DNA of 64,000 nucleotides from Hydractinia symbiolongicarpus (taxonomy: Eukaryota; Cnidaria; Hydrozoa; Anthoathecata; Hydractiniidae). A model generated the notes under the pieces. It made no database searches, had not been told where the DNA came from, and was given only the letters and a program-made list of their open reading frames with translations. A program made the translations under genes and the position numbers. Positions within the stretch are counted from its first letter, which is position 1. Each line of letters starts with the position of its first letter. Location: contig NC_079885.1 of assembly GCF_029227915.1 (NCBI RefSeq), positions 25,609,001 to 25,673,000 of the forward strand, in the 5' to 3' direction. Below, one piece after another: positions 23,449 to 33,991 of the stretch.

Positions 23449-25931
23449 TTACAACCAGGCACGGAAGTCAATATCTCTCAAACCACTGCATTCTCTTCGT
23501 ACAGTAGTGGATGTAACAGCTCGCATAGCTCTCGGTTGAATCGAAACAATGTTTTTTAACGTATTGCATAAAACTTTTGATAATGTCATCCTGTTTATTT
23601 CTCTTCTTTGATTAATTGTAAATACTCCAGGCCTTTCGTACCAAAATCGATCACCATCTCTGAAACGCTCAAATTGGATCTTTTGAATGCACTGAAAAGT
23701 TGGGCCGAGCATTTTTCCATTTGTACGTGTTTCTGCAATACCAGCTGCAAATATGTCGATATCATTAGGGTTATTGTACACTTCCGCGAATTTATCAGCA
23801 ATTCCCTTCGGCATGACACCACCCAAATCGGCAAATGTGTTAACAGCAGGTAAATTACATACTTTTCTCCAAGCTCCATATGTTTGTATTCCATGATCAC
23901 GTCCTCTTTGTATGTTCAAAGCTGTCAAATCTGCACGTCTATTTTCTCCAAGAGGAACGAATAATCTCCTGACGAGACCAAAAGCAAAACTTGTGTCCAC
24001 TCTCTGTGACTGGTTAGCCAGTAAACCAAATGCTGTTGATTCGATACCACGTTGACGGATAGGAACAGTATTTTCAAATGATGCTTGAAGAGAAATATCG
24101 TCAAAAGCCTTGTCAAAGTTGCTGTTGAGTTGAGCCCATGCGTTTGGTACCAAGCTGTGACCAAATCTGAATGCTGCTGTTGAGAAGACGTTGATAATGC
24201 TTGCATCAACAAATGGTTTGTATCCTACGTATGGACTCAGATCAACAAGACTTGGCAAGAATTCATTGTACACAATACGTTGACAGATGGCAATATTTAT
24301 CTTTCGAGCAGTTTCAAAAAGCAATGTTTCACTCCATTGTTTTCTAAGTTTCGTCAGTTGTTTAACAATGTAGTTATGATTTCTAACAAACACTGTATGC
24401 AACGTGTGAAGGACAATATTCTCATCTCCACGGTCATCACCAACTAACGAACAACCTCCTGGATTAATACAATCCGGGTCAGATGCTGGCAGTCTTATGG
24501 GCATCAAATCATCACTTGTCACTCTCAGTAACCCAGTTCCTTAAATAAAAAGAAATTATTTCGTTAGAATTAATGTTTCTTTCGTTTTGATAAAATAAAC
24601 TTTTAAAATTATGCTATCTTCTTGAGAGATAAAAGAAGCACAAAAGAAATGTGTAAACATTCTTACAAGCCTACCATCTAATCATGAAGAAATTTTGATA
24701 TGAAGATTTTCTCCAAAACTTACCATCCAATCTCCTCAGCTGATTGTGAACAGCCAAATTATTGCTGTAAACTTGAGATAAATCGATATAAGAAGAGATT
24801 ATGTTTATCTGCTGTCGTGTAGTTCTTCTACGGGATCGTTGACATACTGGAAATGATCTTGCAAGCGATAAACATCTCGCTCCATTTGGTCGAAATCGGA
24901 TTGGAAAACATGGATATGTAAATGCAGTATCGGAGCCACATCTAATAGATAGAAAACAAGTTGTGTCTAACTATTTGGGTGAATATGCTTAAATAGAAAT
25001 CAGAAAAGTCCGTGATGAAAAAACAAAAAGTAATTTGATAAATTTTGTCACTTGGTTAGTAGCAGGTCATCACTACCGGTTTTTATGATACACCAATAAT
25101 GTTACAAAGGGAAAACAAAGGGATATAACTCCATGTAATTCTTTGTCAGATTTACATCAGTATCTTTTCTTTGATTATCTAAAACTTCTGAATTTGATAT
25201 GATTATCCCTTAATTTCAATATAAAATTATATTAATTAATACGTAATTCTTACCCCGCTGAAACATCACAAGTTGGATGTGTTGTGTATCCAATATCATG
25301 ATCCAGAAACTGTCCAAATGCCATAAACATAGCAGAGAGTCCTCTGGCTCTTTGCCGGTTACGACGTTGGACAGTAAAGATGGCGTTGGAGACTTGAATA
25401 GCTGTAGGAACGGTTGGAGTTGTTCCAGGAAAGCCACGTGGAGTGTCAAGATTATCAACGTAGTCGGCACCTAAGATGATAATGATAGCAAATGTCATAT
25501 TTGGCAGCTTTTATTTGACTTTCTAACAAGTTATATTCACAGAGAATGTTATTTTTCTTACTTAGTAGTCTTGATAATGGTGTATTTGCAGCTCCTTGTG
25601 TTCTCTTTAAAAGGTTGTTGCAAGTTCCATCAACTGTTCGAAATTCTGGTTGTGAAGTGGAACATGAAGGTGTTGATACTTCGGGGATGCAATTTGATAA
25701 GGTGTTTCCAATATTAATGGTTGCTAAAATTAAAACTTGACATTGTAGCTACAGGAATCGTTTCAAGAATAACAAGGGGAATTTGTCAATATTTTTATGG
25801 ATGCAGTTTCAACGCAGTTAAAGTAAAAAAAATCATGTTATTTGAAACTTACTTTGGCTCGCAACATTCTGCATAAACAATGATAAAATGACTAAAGCAG
25901 AAGTTGACGAAAATATATTTGTTAATTCCAT
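23449..25931 (-). CDS. Secreted animal haem peroxidase, copy 1 (intact)
   Basis: Five exons on the minus strand: 25931-25853, 25723-25562, 25470-25254, 24941-24724 and 24539-23449, all with GT-AG borders. They total 1767 bases and encode 588 residues. Residues 1-26 are a signal peptide, so the enzyme is secreted or granular. Family landmarks are all present: VDGTCNN near residue 60; the distal GQFLDHDIG with Gln134, Asp137 and His138; an RxxE motif (RGDEN, Arg262 and Glu265) giving the catalytic arginine and the second haem-ester glutamate; the proximal FRFGHS histidine at about 353; and QRGRDHG at about 437. It should oxidise halides or phenolic substrates with hydrogen peroxide, as myeloperoxidase, peroxidasin and invertebrate secreted peroxidases do. 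It has no Ig, LRR or VWC domains, so it is a simple catalytic unit. The promoter with a TATA box lies at 26011-26108, shared with copy 2. The exact substrate is unknown. Confidence 0.92.
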
Positions 25932-26010
25932 TATACTCTTTTCTTTTTCTAGTGTCTTCTATGAATATCTTTCTCTGCAGTTGAAAAGTGAATAAAATAA
26001 AAATGTTAGC

Positions 26011-26108
26011 CCTATTTATATGCTTTCAAGTTACCACACAAATTCATTAAAATGGATTTATAATTAGGAAATGTAATTACGGTTTGCTTTGTTACTGGGT
26101 TTAGGAAG
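26011..26108 (-). promoter_or_regulatory. Core promoter of peroxidase copy 1
   Basis: On the minus strand a TATAAATAGG box (26020-26011) lies 80 bases before the ATG. Upstream are a TGTGTGGTAA element (26040-26031, Runx-type TGTGGT core) and CACTTCCTAAACCC (Ets-type core, complement AGGAAG at 26103-26108). The same three blocks in the same order precede copy 2, although the sequence between them differs. Factor identities are inference from the core motifs. Confidence 0.6.
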
Positions 26109-26821
26109 TGGAACTGAGATTACTCTTATAAAGGTGATTACAATAATTATGGCTACGTCAACATTTAAACGCAGCATCCTTCTCGGTTTAGTGGTAATTA
26201 CTTGAAGCAGATTGAGTAAAACAACAGGGAATAATACACTAATACACGTTGAAAAAATGAGTCAGTTAAGAAAACTTTTAAATAAATCATACGCTCATCA
26301 CATTGAAAAAAATACTGCTCGAAATCATTCTTAATAATCATATTCCGGTCTTTGCTTGTGTGTTGTGCATTGAAGACATAATCGAAAATTGAACTATTAT
26401 TTTGTCTTGTAAAAAAACTGGTGTTATGATACATTCAATTTAAAGTAATGATACCCTTGCTACCTATCGTGTCCTTTCAAATACAATGACGGTAAATTTA
26501 GATATTTTAGGTTTATTTATATGTTATTATTACCCGATTGCAAAGGTAATTATAATCGAAAATAACCCGCTTAGAAAGTTGCATTGTGACTTGTTGGTTT
26601 TTAAAAAAAGTGTCGCTATTCTTATGTTCTCAGAAAGATGTAATTAAAAATCGGGAAGTATGACTATTAAATAATTTTAAAAGCGGCTTGTCTGTTATTA
26701 ATTTTTAAAAAGCAGAACTGGTTACTCATGACAGTTCTTTTAATCATACAAACGAGGAAGTTATTTACAAGTAATGAAAAAGCTACCTTTCAACCCTTGT
26801 AACTCTTGTAGAAAGTACATT
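26109..26821. other. Upstream flank of peroxidase 1
   Basis: AT-rich sequence with no supported gene. A minus-strand 78-codon frame (26198-26434) shows no family features. Confidence 0.4.
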
Positions 26822-26962
26822 CTAAGTCGTGTTGTACAATGCACGGGTTCGCCCGTCCTTTTTATACCGCATTGCATGCGTCTCGCTACTTGCGCAGCTA
26901 AGCTACCATTTTGCGTGAAAGACAGACAGACAGACAGACGTATACGGGCATTATAATATAGA
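26822..26962 (-). mobile_element. Short Helitron-like element (HINE candidate)
   Basis: Read on the minus strand, it begins after an A with TCTATATTATAATGCCCG at 26962, then a GTCTGTCTGTCTGTC run. Near the other end it has the perfect hairpin ACGGGCGAACCCGT, followed about 15 bases later by CTTAG. The layout 5' TC, 3' hairpin and CT-rich terminus fits a non-autonomous Helitron, but the end is CTTAG rather than the expected CTRR. The 5' terminus resembles those in the array at 47416-50924. Confidence 0.45.
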
Positions 26963-27026
26963 TGAAGACTTTTTAAATTCGTAGAGTTTCAATTTCAAGA
27001 AGATTATTCTGTAAGTAGTTGTAGGT

Positions 27027-27279
27027 GGCGGGTAGCCTAGTGGCTATTGAGTTCGCTTCGCAATCACAAAGTCCGTGGTTCGGCTCACAGCCCAAGAATG
27101 TGTAGCAAGTGCTTGACCACAGCTACAGGGTAGCCCATGCCATGTGAGAAAAATTTGGTAGGCGATGCCAGTGGATACCTAATGTACACATCTAGAGTAC
27201 AGAATCTACATTGATAACAGTCTTTCCAACGCTGAAGTTGCTATATCCTGTGTAAAAATTAGGAATAGAAATAATAATA
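27027..27279 (+). mobile_element. tRNA-derived SINE, copy 2
   Basis: The same family as 1107-1366, with B-box-like GGTTCGGCTC at 27077-27086 and the shared body down to the TGGCTATATCCTG-type end (here GTTGCTATATCCTGTG). The tail is AATAGAAATAATAATA. It is more diverged than the other two copies, so probably older. Confidence 0.75.
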
Positions 27280-28690
27280 GTGGAAGGTTTCGTACTAAAA
27301 ATAAAAAACGAACTCAATCCGCAAGAAGCTATTAATGAATGATTCATTTGCGTTTATTTGATTATAAGCAAAAGTGAGAAGAAGTTTTTATTTTTATTTT
27401 TGAAGAGCAGAACAAGATTTCGACTAATAGCACACCATTAGAAAGTCTCCATTTATGTTTTTTGTTAATAATTGTTAATTTAACGTCTAAGGCAAACATT
27501 ATTTTTAAAAAAGTTTTCTGTTAGTGTATGGGAAAAAGTTTCTTTGATAATATAATTAAACTCAATTACGGAAGTCCGGACATACAGTTTTTAGCAATTT
27601 TACAAGTAGGTTGTTTTAATATGGTTGGAAGCCGACAGAAAACGATCTTTATTTTAATGAATCAACTCTAAACTTGCTTCCGATAAATGAGTAATCTGAG
27701 ATTCAGATATTCCTAGTCTAATTAAAGTCTAATTATATACACACGTTTCTTTCACTAAAATAGCCCATCGAATCGCTTCAAACAGAAGTGTATTTTTACA
27801 TATAAAGAAAACAGAATGACAACTCTTGTTTTTAAAACTCTGAATGGTTGACCGTTTCCTTATGCCGCAAGGAAAGCTTAAAATCATTTCAACTTTCTCT
27901 TCCGTCGGTAGAGAACAATAAAATTCAAAGATTTTGTCCCATTTGCTTCCTACAGTAAAAAAAACAAAAAACTTCAAAATATTTTTTTAGATTGGAGTTT
28001 ACTCTTTTTCGCGACATCTTGTTTTCACGATTGTGTTCCCCGCTTTCCTGTTAAGTATCATGTCTAGGAAGTAATTTCATCACTTATTAAACTATGTAGC
28101 TGAATGGCAACAACGTTATGGTAAACCAACATAGGGTAGTTAATCGTCAATTGATAAACCACATATCGATAACAAATATTTTGGTTTGCTTTATTGCATC
28201 GTTTAGGTTTATCCCTGCTCACCACATGCAGTAAGCTAAAACAATATTAGAAAAAGAAGGAAAATTTTCCTGGTTCTTCCAAAGAATCATTTTATCGGTT
28301 GCTTTCAAATCTAAGTTAAGGTGTAGGTAATTTATATATGCTTGGTTGCTTCATCTCAGTTATCCAACACCTGACAAGCAATGGCGCTATTGTTTAGAAA
28401 GTAGAATAAGGTAGTGAATGAAAGTGTCAGTTGGATAGGTCTAAAGACATTTTAACGACAAATAAAAAGTAGGACAGGAAGCGTGATGCTAACTAATTCC
28501 GGAATATATGTTGACCTCTATAAGTAAAGTACTTGCAAGATAATAACAAGCGAATATCTCTGAAGTTTGTGTTCGTTTAGGCGAAAGGGAGTTCCTTTGA
28601 ATCGAGGTCGTTGCACATTCAGTAATTAATGAGCAAGAGAAGTGACTTAGTGACTTGGCGGCGAAGAACAAAATTGGCTATTTTACCGGC
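27280..28690. other. Inter-peroxidase spacer, part 1
   Basis: No supported gene. Open frames such as 27729-27977 (minus) and 28489-28671 (minus) lack recognisable features and convincing splice context. Confidence 0.4.
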
Positions 28691-28699
28691 ATGTATGTA

Positions 28700-29070
28700 A
28701 CTTTACACGGGCCAAGCTCGAGATTTACGGGAAATCGGGTGTTTTCGTTTGCCGGCGATTAAACTTCTTTTATTCGGCGTCTCATCAAAAATGAAAACAT
28801 TTTTGAAAACTACAAGGCTCATGCGTTTTAGTGGTGAAAAAATAATTTAAAGAATCGTTCGGGAAATGTGTTTACTCCCTGGGTACCTTCTTTGTATACA
28901 TTCGACTATACGGGCCAAGCCCAGAATTTACGGGAAATAGCGGGTTTTCGTTTGCCGGCGATTGAACTGCTTTCATTCAACGTCTCATCAAAAATGAAAA
29001 CATTTTTGAAAACTACATGTCTCATGCGTTTTAGTGGTGAAGAAGTAATTTTAAAAATCGTTAACCAGCG
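28700..29070 (+). repeat. Two-copy tandem repeat, about 200-base period
   Basis: The block CGGGCCAAGC...ATTTACGGGAAAT...GTTTTCGTTTGCCGGCG, continuing through AAAATGAAAACATTTTTG to CTCATGCGTTTTAGTGGTGAA, occurs at about 28708-28845 and again at about 28912-29045. It is more GC-rich than its surroundings. A third partial echo of the CCCGTTTGCCGG motif lies near 29105. The class is unknown. Confidence 0.75.
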
Positions 29071-29194
29071 GGCAAAGTGCGCCGGTCTGTTCATTGCACG
29101 AAACCCGTTTGCCGGATTTTTAATATGTGCGCGGGATATACGGAATATGAGCAACTGGTTAACAGTTCGATTTTTTTTACCATATTCGGCATGA

Positions 29195-32100
29195 AAGCAG
29201 CGCTATATTTTATTAAAGGACTCGAATAGAACTTACTTAAGTATTTAGTTTTGATCGATAACACGCACGTCATTCAGGTCATTTTGGTCAAGATATAAAT
29301 GTAGCTATTTTAGTGAAAACAAGCAACAAAAAAACTGTAACCACTTTTAAATAGACGCCGCTTTATCGCAAAAGTTAGATCGTGCACCGTAACGGATTTA
29401 CGTCAATGAATAATTAACTAGTATTTACGTGTGTTTCCCATCAATCTGTGTATTTTAGTGCAATTCAAAAAAGGAAGTTTTTATTTTTGGTAAATAGCTT
29501 TTTATGTGTTCTTAATAGCTCTGAATAAGAAAGAGGGAGCAAATGACGTAATGATCTTTTTTAATTTTTTTACAACCTGTAAGAATTTTACACTAAACAA
29601 GTCTTGCTCAAAATTATCATTTTACAAAAAGATTTCAAACATAAAAACAAAAATTAAATACAGTGTGACTGAAGCAGATAATTTTGGAATGCGCCTAAAT
29701 TTTTCCCAAACTAAATATAGCATTAATGAAGGCGGATTTTTATATTCTTAGCAGGAGTGTTCGTTGACAGGTAAAAGAAAACTAGTTACTCCACCAATAT
29801 TAAAATGACTATTGTTCAAAATGAAGGTGCTGTTGTTGCATAAATAATGTTAGGAAAAGAGGAGTAAAAAAGAATATGGCTAACCTTAGCAAGTTCAGCT
29901 GTCTTGTTTACAGTAAACTAGAAAAAACGAGCTCTTCATACAAGTGTTTGTTTTAGATAGATAGTTGCACTGTAAATAAATTTACCACGACAAGCAAAAC
30001 AGTTGTCTTATGGAGCTCTCCATTTTAGAGGATTTTCGATTTCAGAAGGTTCTACTGTAAATAAATTCGTTAAATAAATTTGTTTAAGATTTCTTTCAAA
30101 AGCAGGGGTAGTTATTGCGACAAATGAGTAATAAAAATCTACTCTCGACATCAAGGTATTATTCCTACATTGAATAATCCTCCAGGGAAGCTAAGATAAT
30201 AAGAATTGTTTAGTTCTAACTTTTTGTCTCGTTTTGATGTCATGCAACTTTTATCTACTTGCAGAACAATTAATGCAATTATATTTCGGAAAATTAACTT
30301 CCTACATAATGATACAACATCAACGACAACTTCCTTCTCGGTTAAAAGAAAGAATGAATTAAATGATTTGAAAAAGAAAATTCTCGTGAAAAAAAGAAAT
30401 CTTAACTTTGTATACGAAACACTGAAAGAACTATATTTTTTTAAAAAAATTCGTCAACACATCCAAATTGTTTGCCTTATATATAACGATTACGCTGTTG
30501 TAATATTTACTTCAAAGCCAAATTTTAATCAAACATGAAACGTGTAGAAAATTCCTCTTTTATCGTAAGCGAGAAATTAACTCTGCAAACTTTCGTTTAA
30601 AATTTTTGACAAACTAAGTGTTAAGCTTGGTTTTAGTCTCTATGTATAATATGCAGAAGTTATTTAACAATGGTTGAAATGTCACTTTGCTGCTCTACCG
30701 TTAATGTGCATAAATTCATTTGGTTACACACTGAAACATAGCAGAGGTTTTGTCCCATGCAACACTCTAGCACGGGGAAAGAATGGGTAATATTAATCGC
30801 CCTCTGTTCAACAAACTATACAGAAAGACAGCTGAATAGTATAAGTAACTAGTCATGTCAATATGGCACTGGTCATTTCATTATACTGACAAAGTGCCAT
30901 GAACGAATCGAAAAGAGATCTGTAAGCTATAATAACATGTGCTGTAAAAACGATAACTACTAAACTATATCAATGTTAAAAGAAGAAAGAGCTGTTAAAT
31001 AGGACACTGAATAATAAAGAGTGCTAAGTTTGAAAAAAAAAACAAATTGAAAGAAAAAGTTAGTTGATTAAATGTTTAATTCATTTCAAAAATTATTCAT
31101 AGAAAAATCATCCAGCATGCTGCGTAGAATTGCTGATCATTTAATTTAAATTTTTCGCATTCGCATAATTTGTTGAAAATGACTATTTGGGATGCAACGC
31201 GAAAATAGCTTTTTTTTCAACAGGGTTGCATAAAATTTTTAATAAGTTTGCATGATAAGTATTTTTATACACGTATGTAGAAGGATTTTTATATTCTAAC
31301 TAGATGCTTGCATAAACGTACAAGCTGATTGTATATCTGCGTAAGTAGAAAAAATCTACTTGTATGTTATTGTTTGGATTCAATAAATGTTAGTTTTCAG
31401 GATTGCGTTTTTAGTCAGAAACTTCCATCTTCTCCGTTGAACCTTCGTTACAAGAAAGCATGGTTTAAATGGTCTAATTATTTAATAACAAGAAATGCAG
31501 GAGAAATATGATGCAAAAATAAAACAAAAAATTTTTCGTCAATTATGCTGTTTCAAAATTAAAGAAGAAATTGCAGGATATGTTTTTTTAAATTCACTGA
31601 AAATTTATTAAAGCCCTAACTTTCTTTGTACGTCTCTGTACGTTTTTGTAACGTATGTATCTAACAATGTTTCATTATGTGCTAAGAACAACACCACTAA
31701 GTGCTTACATGGGACATGTCGAAATAATTTCTTGTGCTAAGAGACATTTTTACGTGACTTAAACTTTAACATAGGTAAATTCTGGTTCCTATACCCCTTG
31801 TTTCCAGTTTACCTGTGACATAGGGGTTTAAACATGTAGCATTCGTTTCCTTTTATAGAGTGATTTAAAGTCAATCTTTAGCATTTGGATAGGTAGCCAA
31901 TGTTTGTTCTTCTTTTCTTGTTTTTCTTTAACATTTTTTCAGGTACCATAATTACCTTAAATATATAGAACATTAAAAAACTATACAAATTTCTAAGACG
32001 TGATACCAAAATTTACTATGATGCTGTATCATTTAGTCATTTTAAAGTTTCATATATTTTGTGTTAACACTGTAAAAAATGTCTATCAGAATTGGAGGAA

Positions 32101-32400
32101 GTTTAAAAACCTAGTGTTTTTTGTTTTGACTGTCTTTTTTTAAATATCTCAGATTACTCGAACTGTCTGTAGGAGCATAGGAAATAATTAGTTCGAACAG
32201 TTATTAAATTGATACAATGACTGCCACCACAACGCCTTTTTGATACTGTCATTTAGAAGCGACAGGTTTGCCAACTGGTCGGTGGATTCAATCCGTTTAC
32301 AATTAGCTAGAATACTTAATTATTTTGAGTAACTTCCGTTTTCGTTTATTTTTTGTGTAGCTAAATAGTAACATACGAAAGTAAAAACATCAAAGTATTT
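29195..32400. other. Inter-peroxidase spacer, part 2
   Basis: AT-rich with no recognised gene. The longest frame, 30206-30538 on the plus strand, is lysine-rich and featureless. No repeat terminus is obvious. Confidence 0.4.
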
Positions 32401-32440
32401 TCCTAGCTTTAATCGCAGGTTTTCTGAGACAAATTTTAAT

Positions 32441-32689
32441 GGCGTGGCCTTGTGGTTATGATGTTTGCTTCATAATCACAAGGTCCGTGGTTCGGTCCAC
32501 AGCGCAGGTGTGTTTAGCAAGTGTCTTCATCACAGCTGCGGGTCAAACCATGCCAAGTGAGGGGAATTGGGTAGGCAATGCCGGTGTATACCTAATGTGT
32601 ACATTCAGAATACGGGACTCACGTTGATAACAGTGTTTCCAACACTGTTGTGGCTATATCCTGTATAAATATTCGGAATAATAATAATA
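32441..32689 (+). mobile_element. tRNA-derived SINE, copy 3
   Basis: The closest relative of copy 1: A-box-like TGGCCTTGTGG, B-box-like GGTTCGGTCC at 32489-32498, the same body and an AATAATAATAAT tail. It sits directly after TCTGAGACAAATTTT, a sequence that recurs without the SINE at about 33314-33328. ATTTT occurs on both sides and may be the target-site duplication. Confidence 0.8.
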
Positions 32690-33800
32690 CTGTTACAATA
32701 TTTTCTTGCTATATGCTTGATGTGTTGGACAGGACCTGGGCGTTAATCTTCTCTAGTAGTTAGGATAATTATGGTTAGTGTAAATGACATCAATGAACTT
32801 ATACTTATATAAAAAGAAATGCAGGAGTTTTGGTATAGAAACACATATCATCAATTCCTTGTAACAGAAAGTTCTTTCTTCACCCTTGTTTAAACTTTAA
32901 AACCTTTTCATCCATAATTTCGTGACAGCAGTTACCGGATGTATGGCCGTGATATTAAATTGTTTACATGTGGAATTTGTACATCTTGTGGTTAAAAAAA
33001 TATATACCATTAAATAGAACTGGCGGTTTGCACAAATTAAAGGCGGGTTACTTGTAAGGTTATTAAACACTGTGCATCCTGGCATTAACAGTTCCGTGCA
33101 TGCAATAGATAAATATGGCGCAGTTTGTCTCATATTCTATTTATGATATACTACGTCATAGCATTTAGCCTATCGCCTTTTAAATATTCGTTTGAGATCA
33201 CAAGAGTTCATTGCGATCAATTTTCTGAAGTTAATTTCTATATTGTTATCATTGGCTATATTCATAAAAAACGAATATTAACGTATTCTTCTCTAACTTT
33301 AATCGCAGGTTTTCTGAGACAAATTTTCTTTCAATTTCAAACCTTGTGTACTTCAAACATTGGTGCACATATACAGATAAAGAAGAAAGACACAGTAAAC
33401 AGAAAAGGCAGCACTCAAAGCGACCGCCTCGTAAGAACTGTAGCACAGTTGATCTCACAAAAATATAAAATGAGAAATTGTAATGCAGTGCTTTATTTAG
33501 GGGGGGTTAACGCAAGTTGATTATAGGTGGATATTACATTTTCACTAAGAAATATCCATATATTTTCGAACTCTTTTGCCGAAAGGTTTTAATAAACCTC
33601 ACGTGCACAAGACAACATACAATAAATAACAGCTATTTTCAAAATTTTAACAGACAATTTTTTCCTCCGCTGTGAGTAAAATTTAATCGCGATAACTTCC
33701 TTAACCATACATCTTACCAGACATTTTTTCTGGAAAGTTAAAACAAGTTTGACGCAAAATCACATTAGTGACCTTTCTGAAAAGTTTTATCTGAATTCCA
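32690..33800. other. Inter-peroxidase spacer, part 3, possible orphan exon
   Basis: A good acceptor (CTTTAATCGCAG) at 33308 is followed by an open stretch to the stop at 33520, about 70 codons, basic in its second half, which could be a terminal exon. The acceptor and the first 20 or so bases of this putative exon are repeated at 32409-32440, where SINE copy 3 is inserted. I recognise no family. The rest of the interval shows nothing else. Confidence 0.25.
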
Positions 33801-33898
33801 CTTCCTAAACCCGGTGACAAAACAAATCTTAATCGTCAAGGTGCAATTAAAAAAGTATCCTAATCAATTTGTGTGGTAATCTAAAGCTGTATAAATAG
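33801..33898 (+). promoter_or_regulatory. Core promoter of peroxidase copy 2
   Basis: ACTTCCTAAACCC (33801 onward), TGTGGT (33872-33877) and TATAAATAG (33890-33898) lie in the same order and similar spacing as in copy 1. The ATG is 102 bases after the TATA start. The promoter looks intact although the coding region is broken. Confidence 0.6.
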
Positions 33899-33991
33899 AG
33901 CCAGTAATATTCACTTCAATTCAAACAGCTTCTGAACTACAGAAGACACTATTAATAGCAGGCACAAAAGCTGTCAACCGGAATAGCAAAC

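Noticed and set aside
23595-24212. Other-frame open frames over the peroxidase last exon
   Set aside because: Shadow frames of the real 357-codon coding exon; the same shadows recur over copy 2.
24427-24435. RGD in peroxidase read as an integrin-binding motif
   Set aside because: It aligns with the catalytic RxxE motif of animal haem peroxidases (Arg262 and Glu265), so its presence is explained by catalysis and haem linkage.
30206-30538. 110-codon lysine-rich frame
   Set aside because: No ATG for the first 11 codons, no recognisable domain, no splice context, and low-complexity AT-rich codons.
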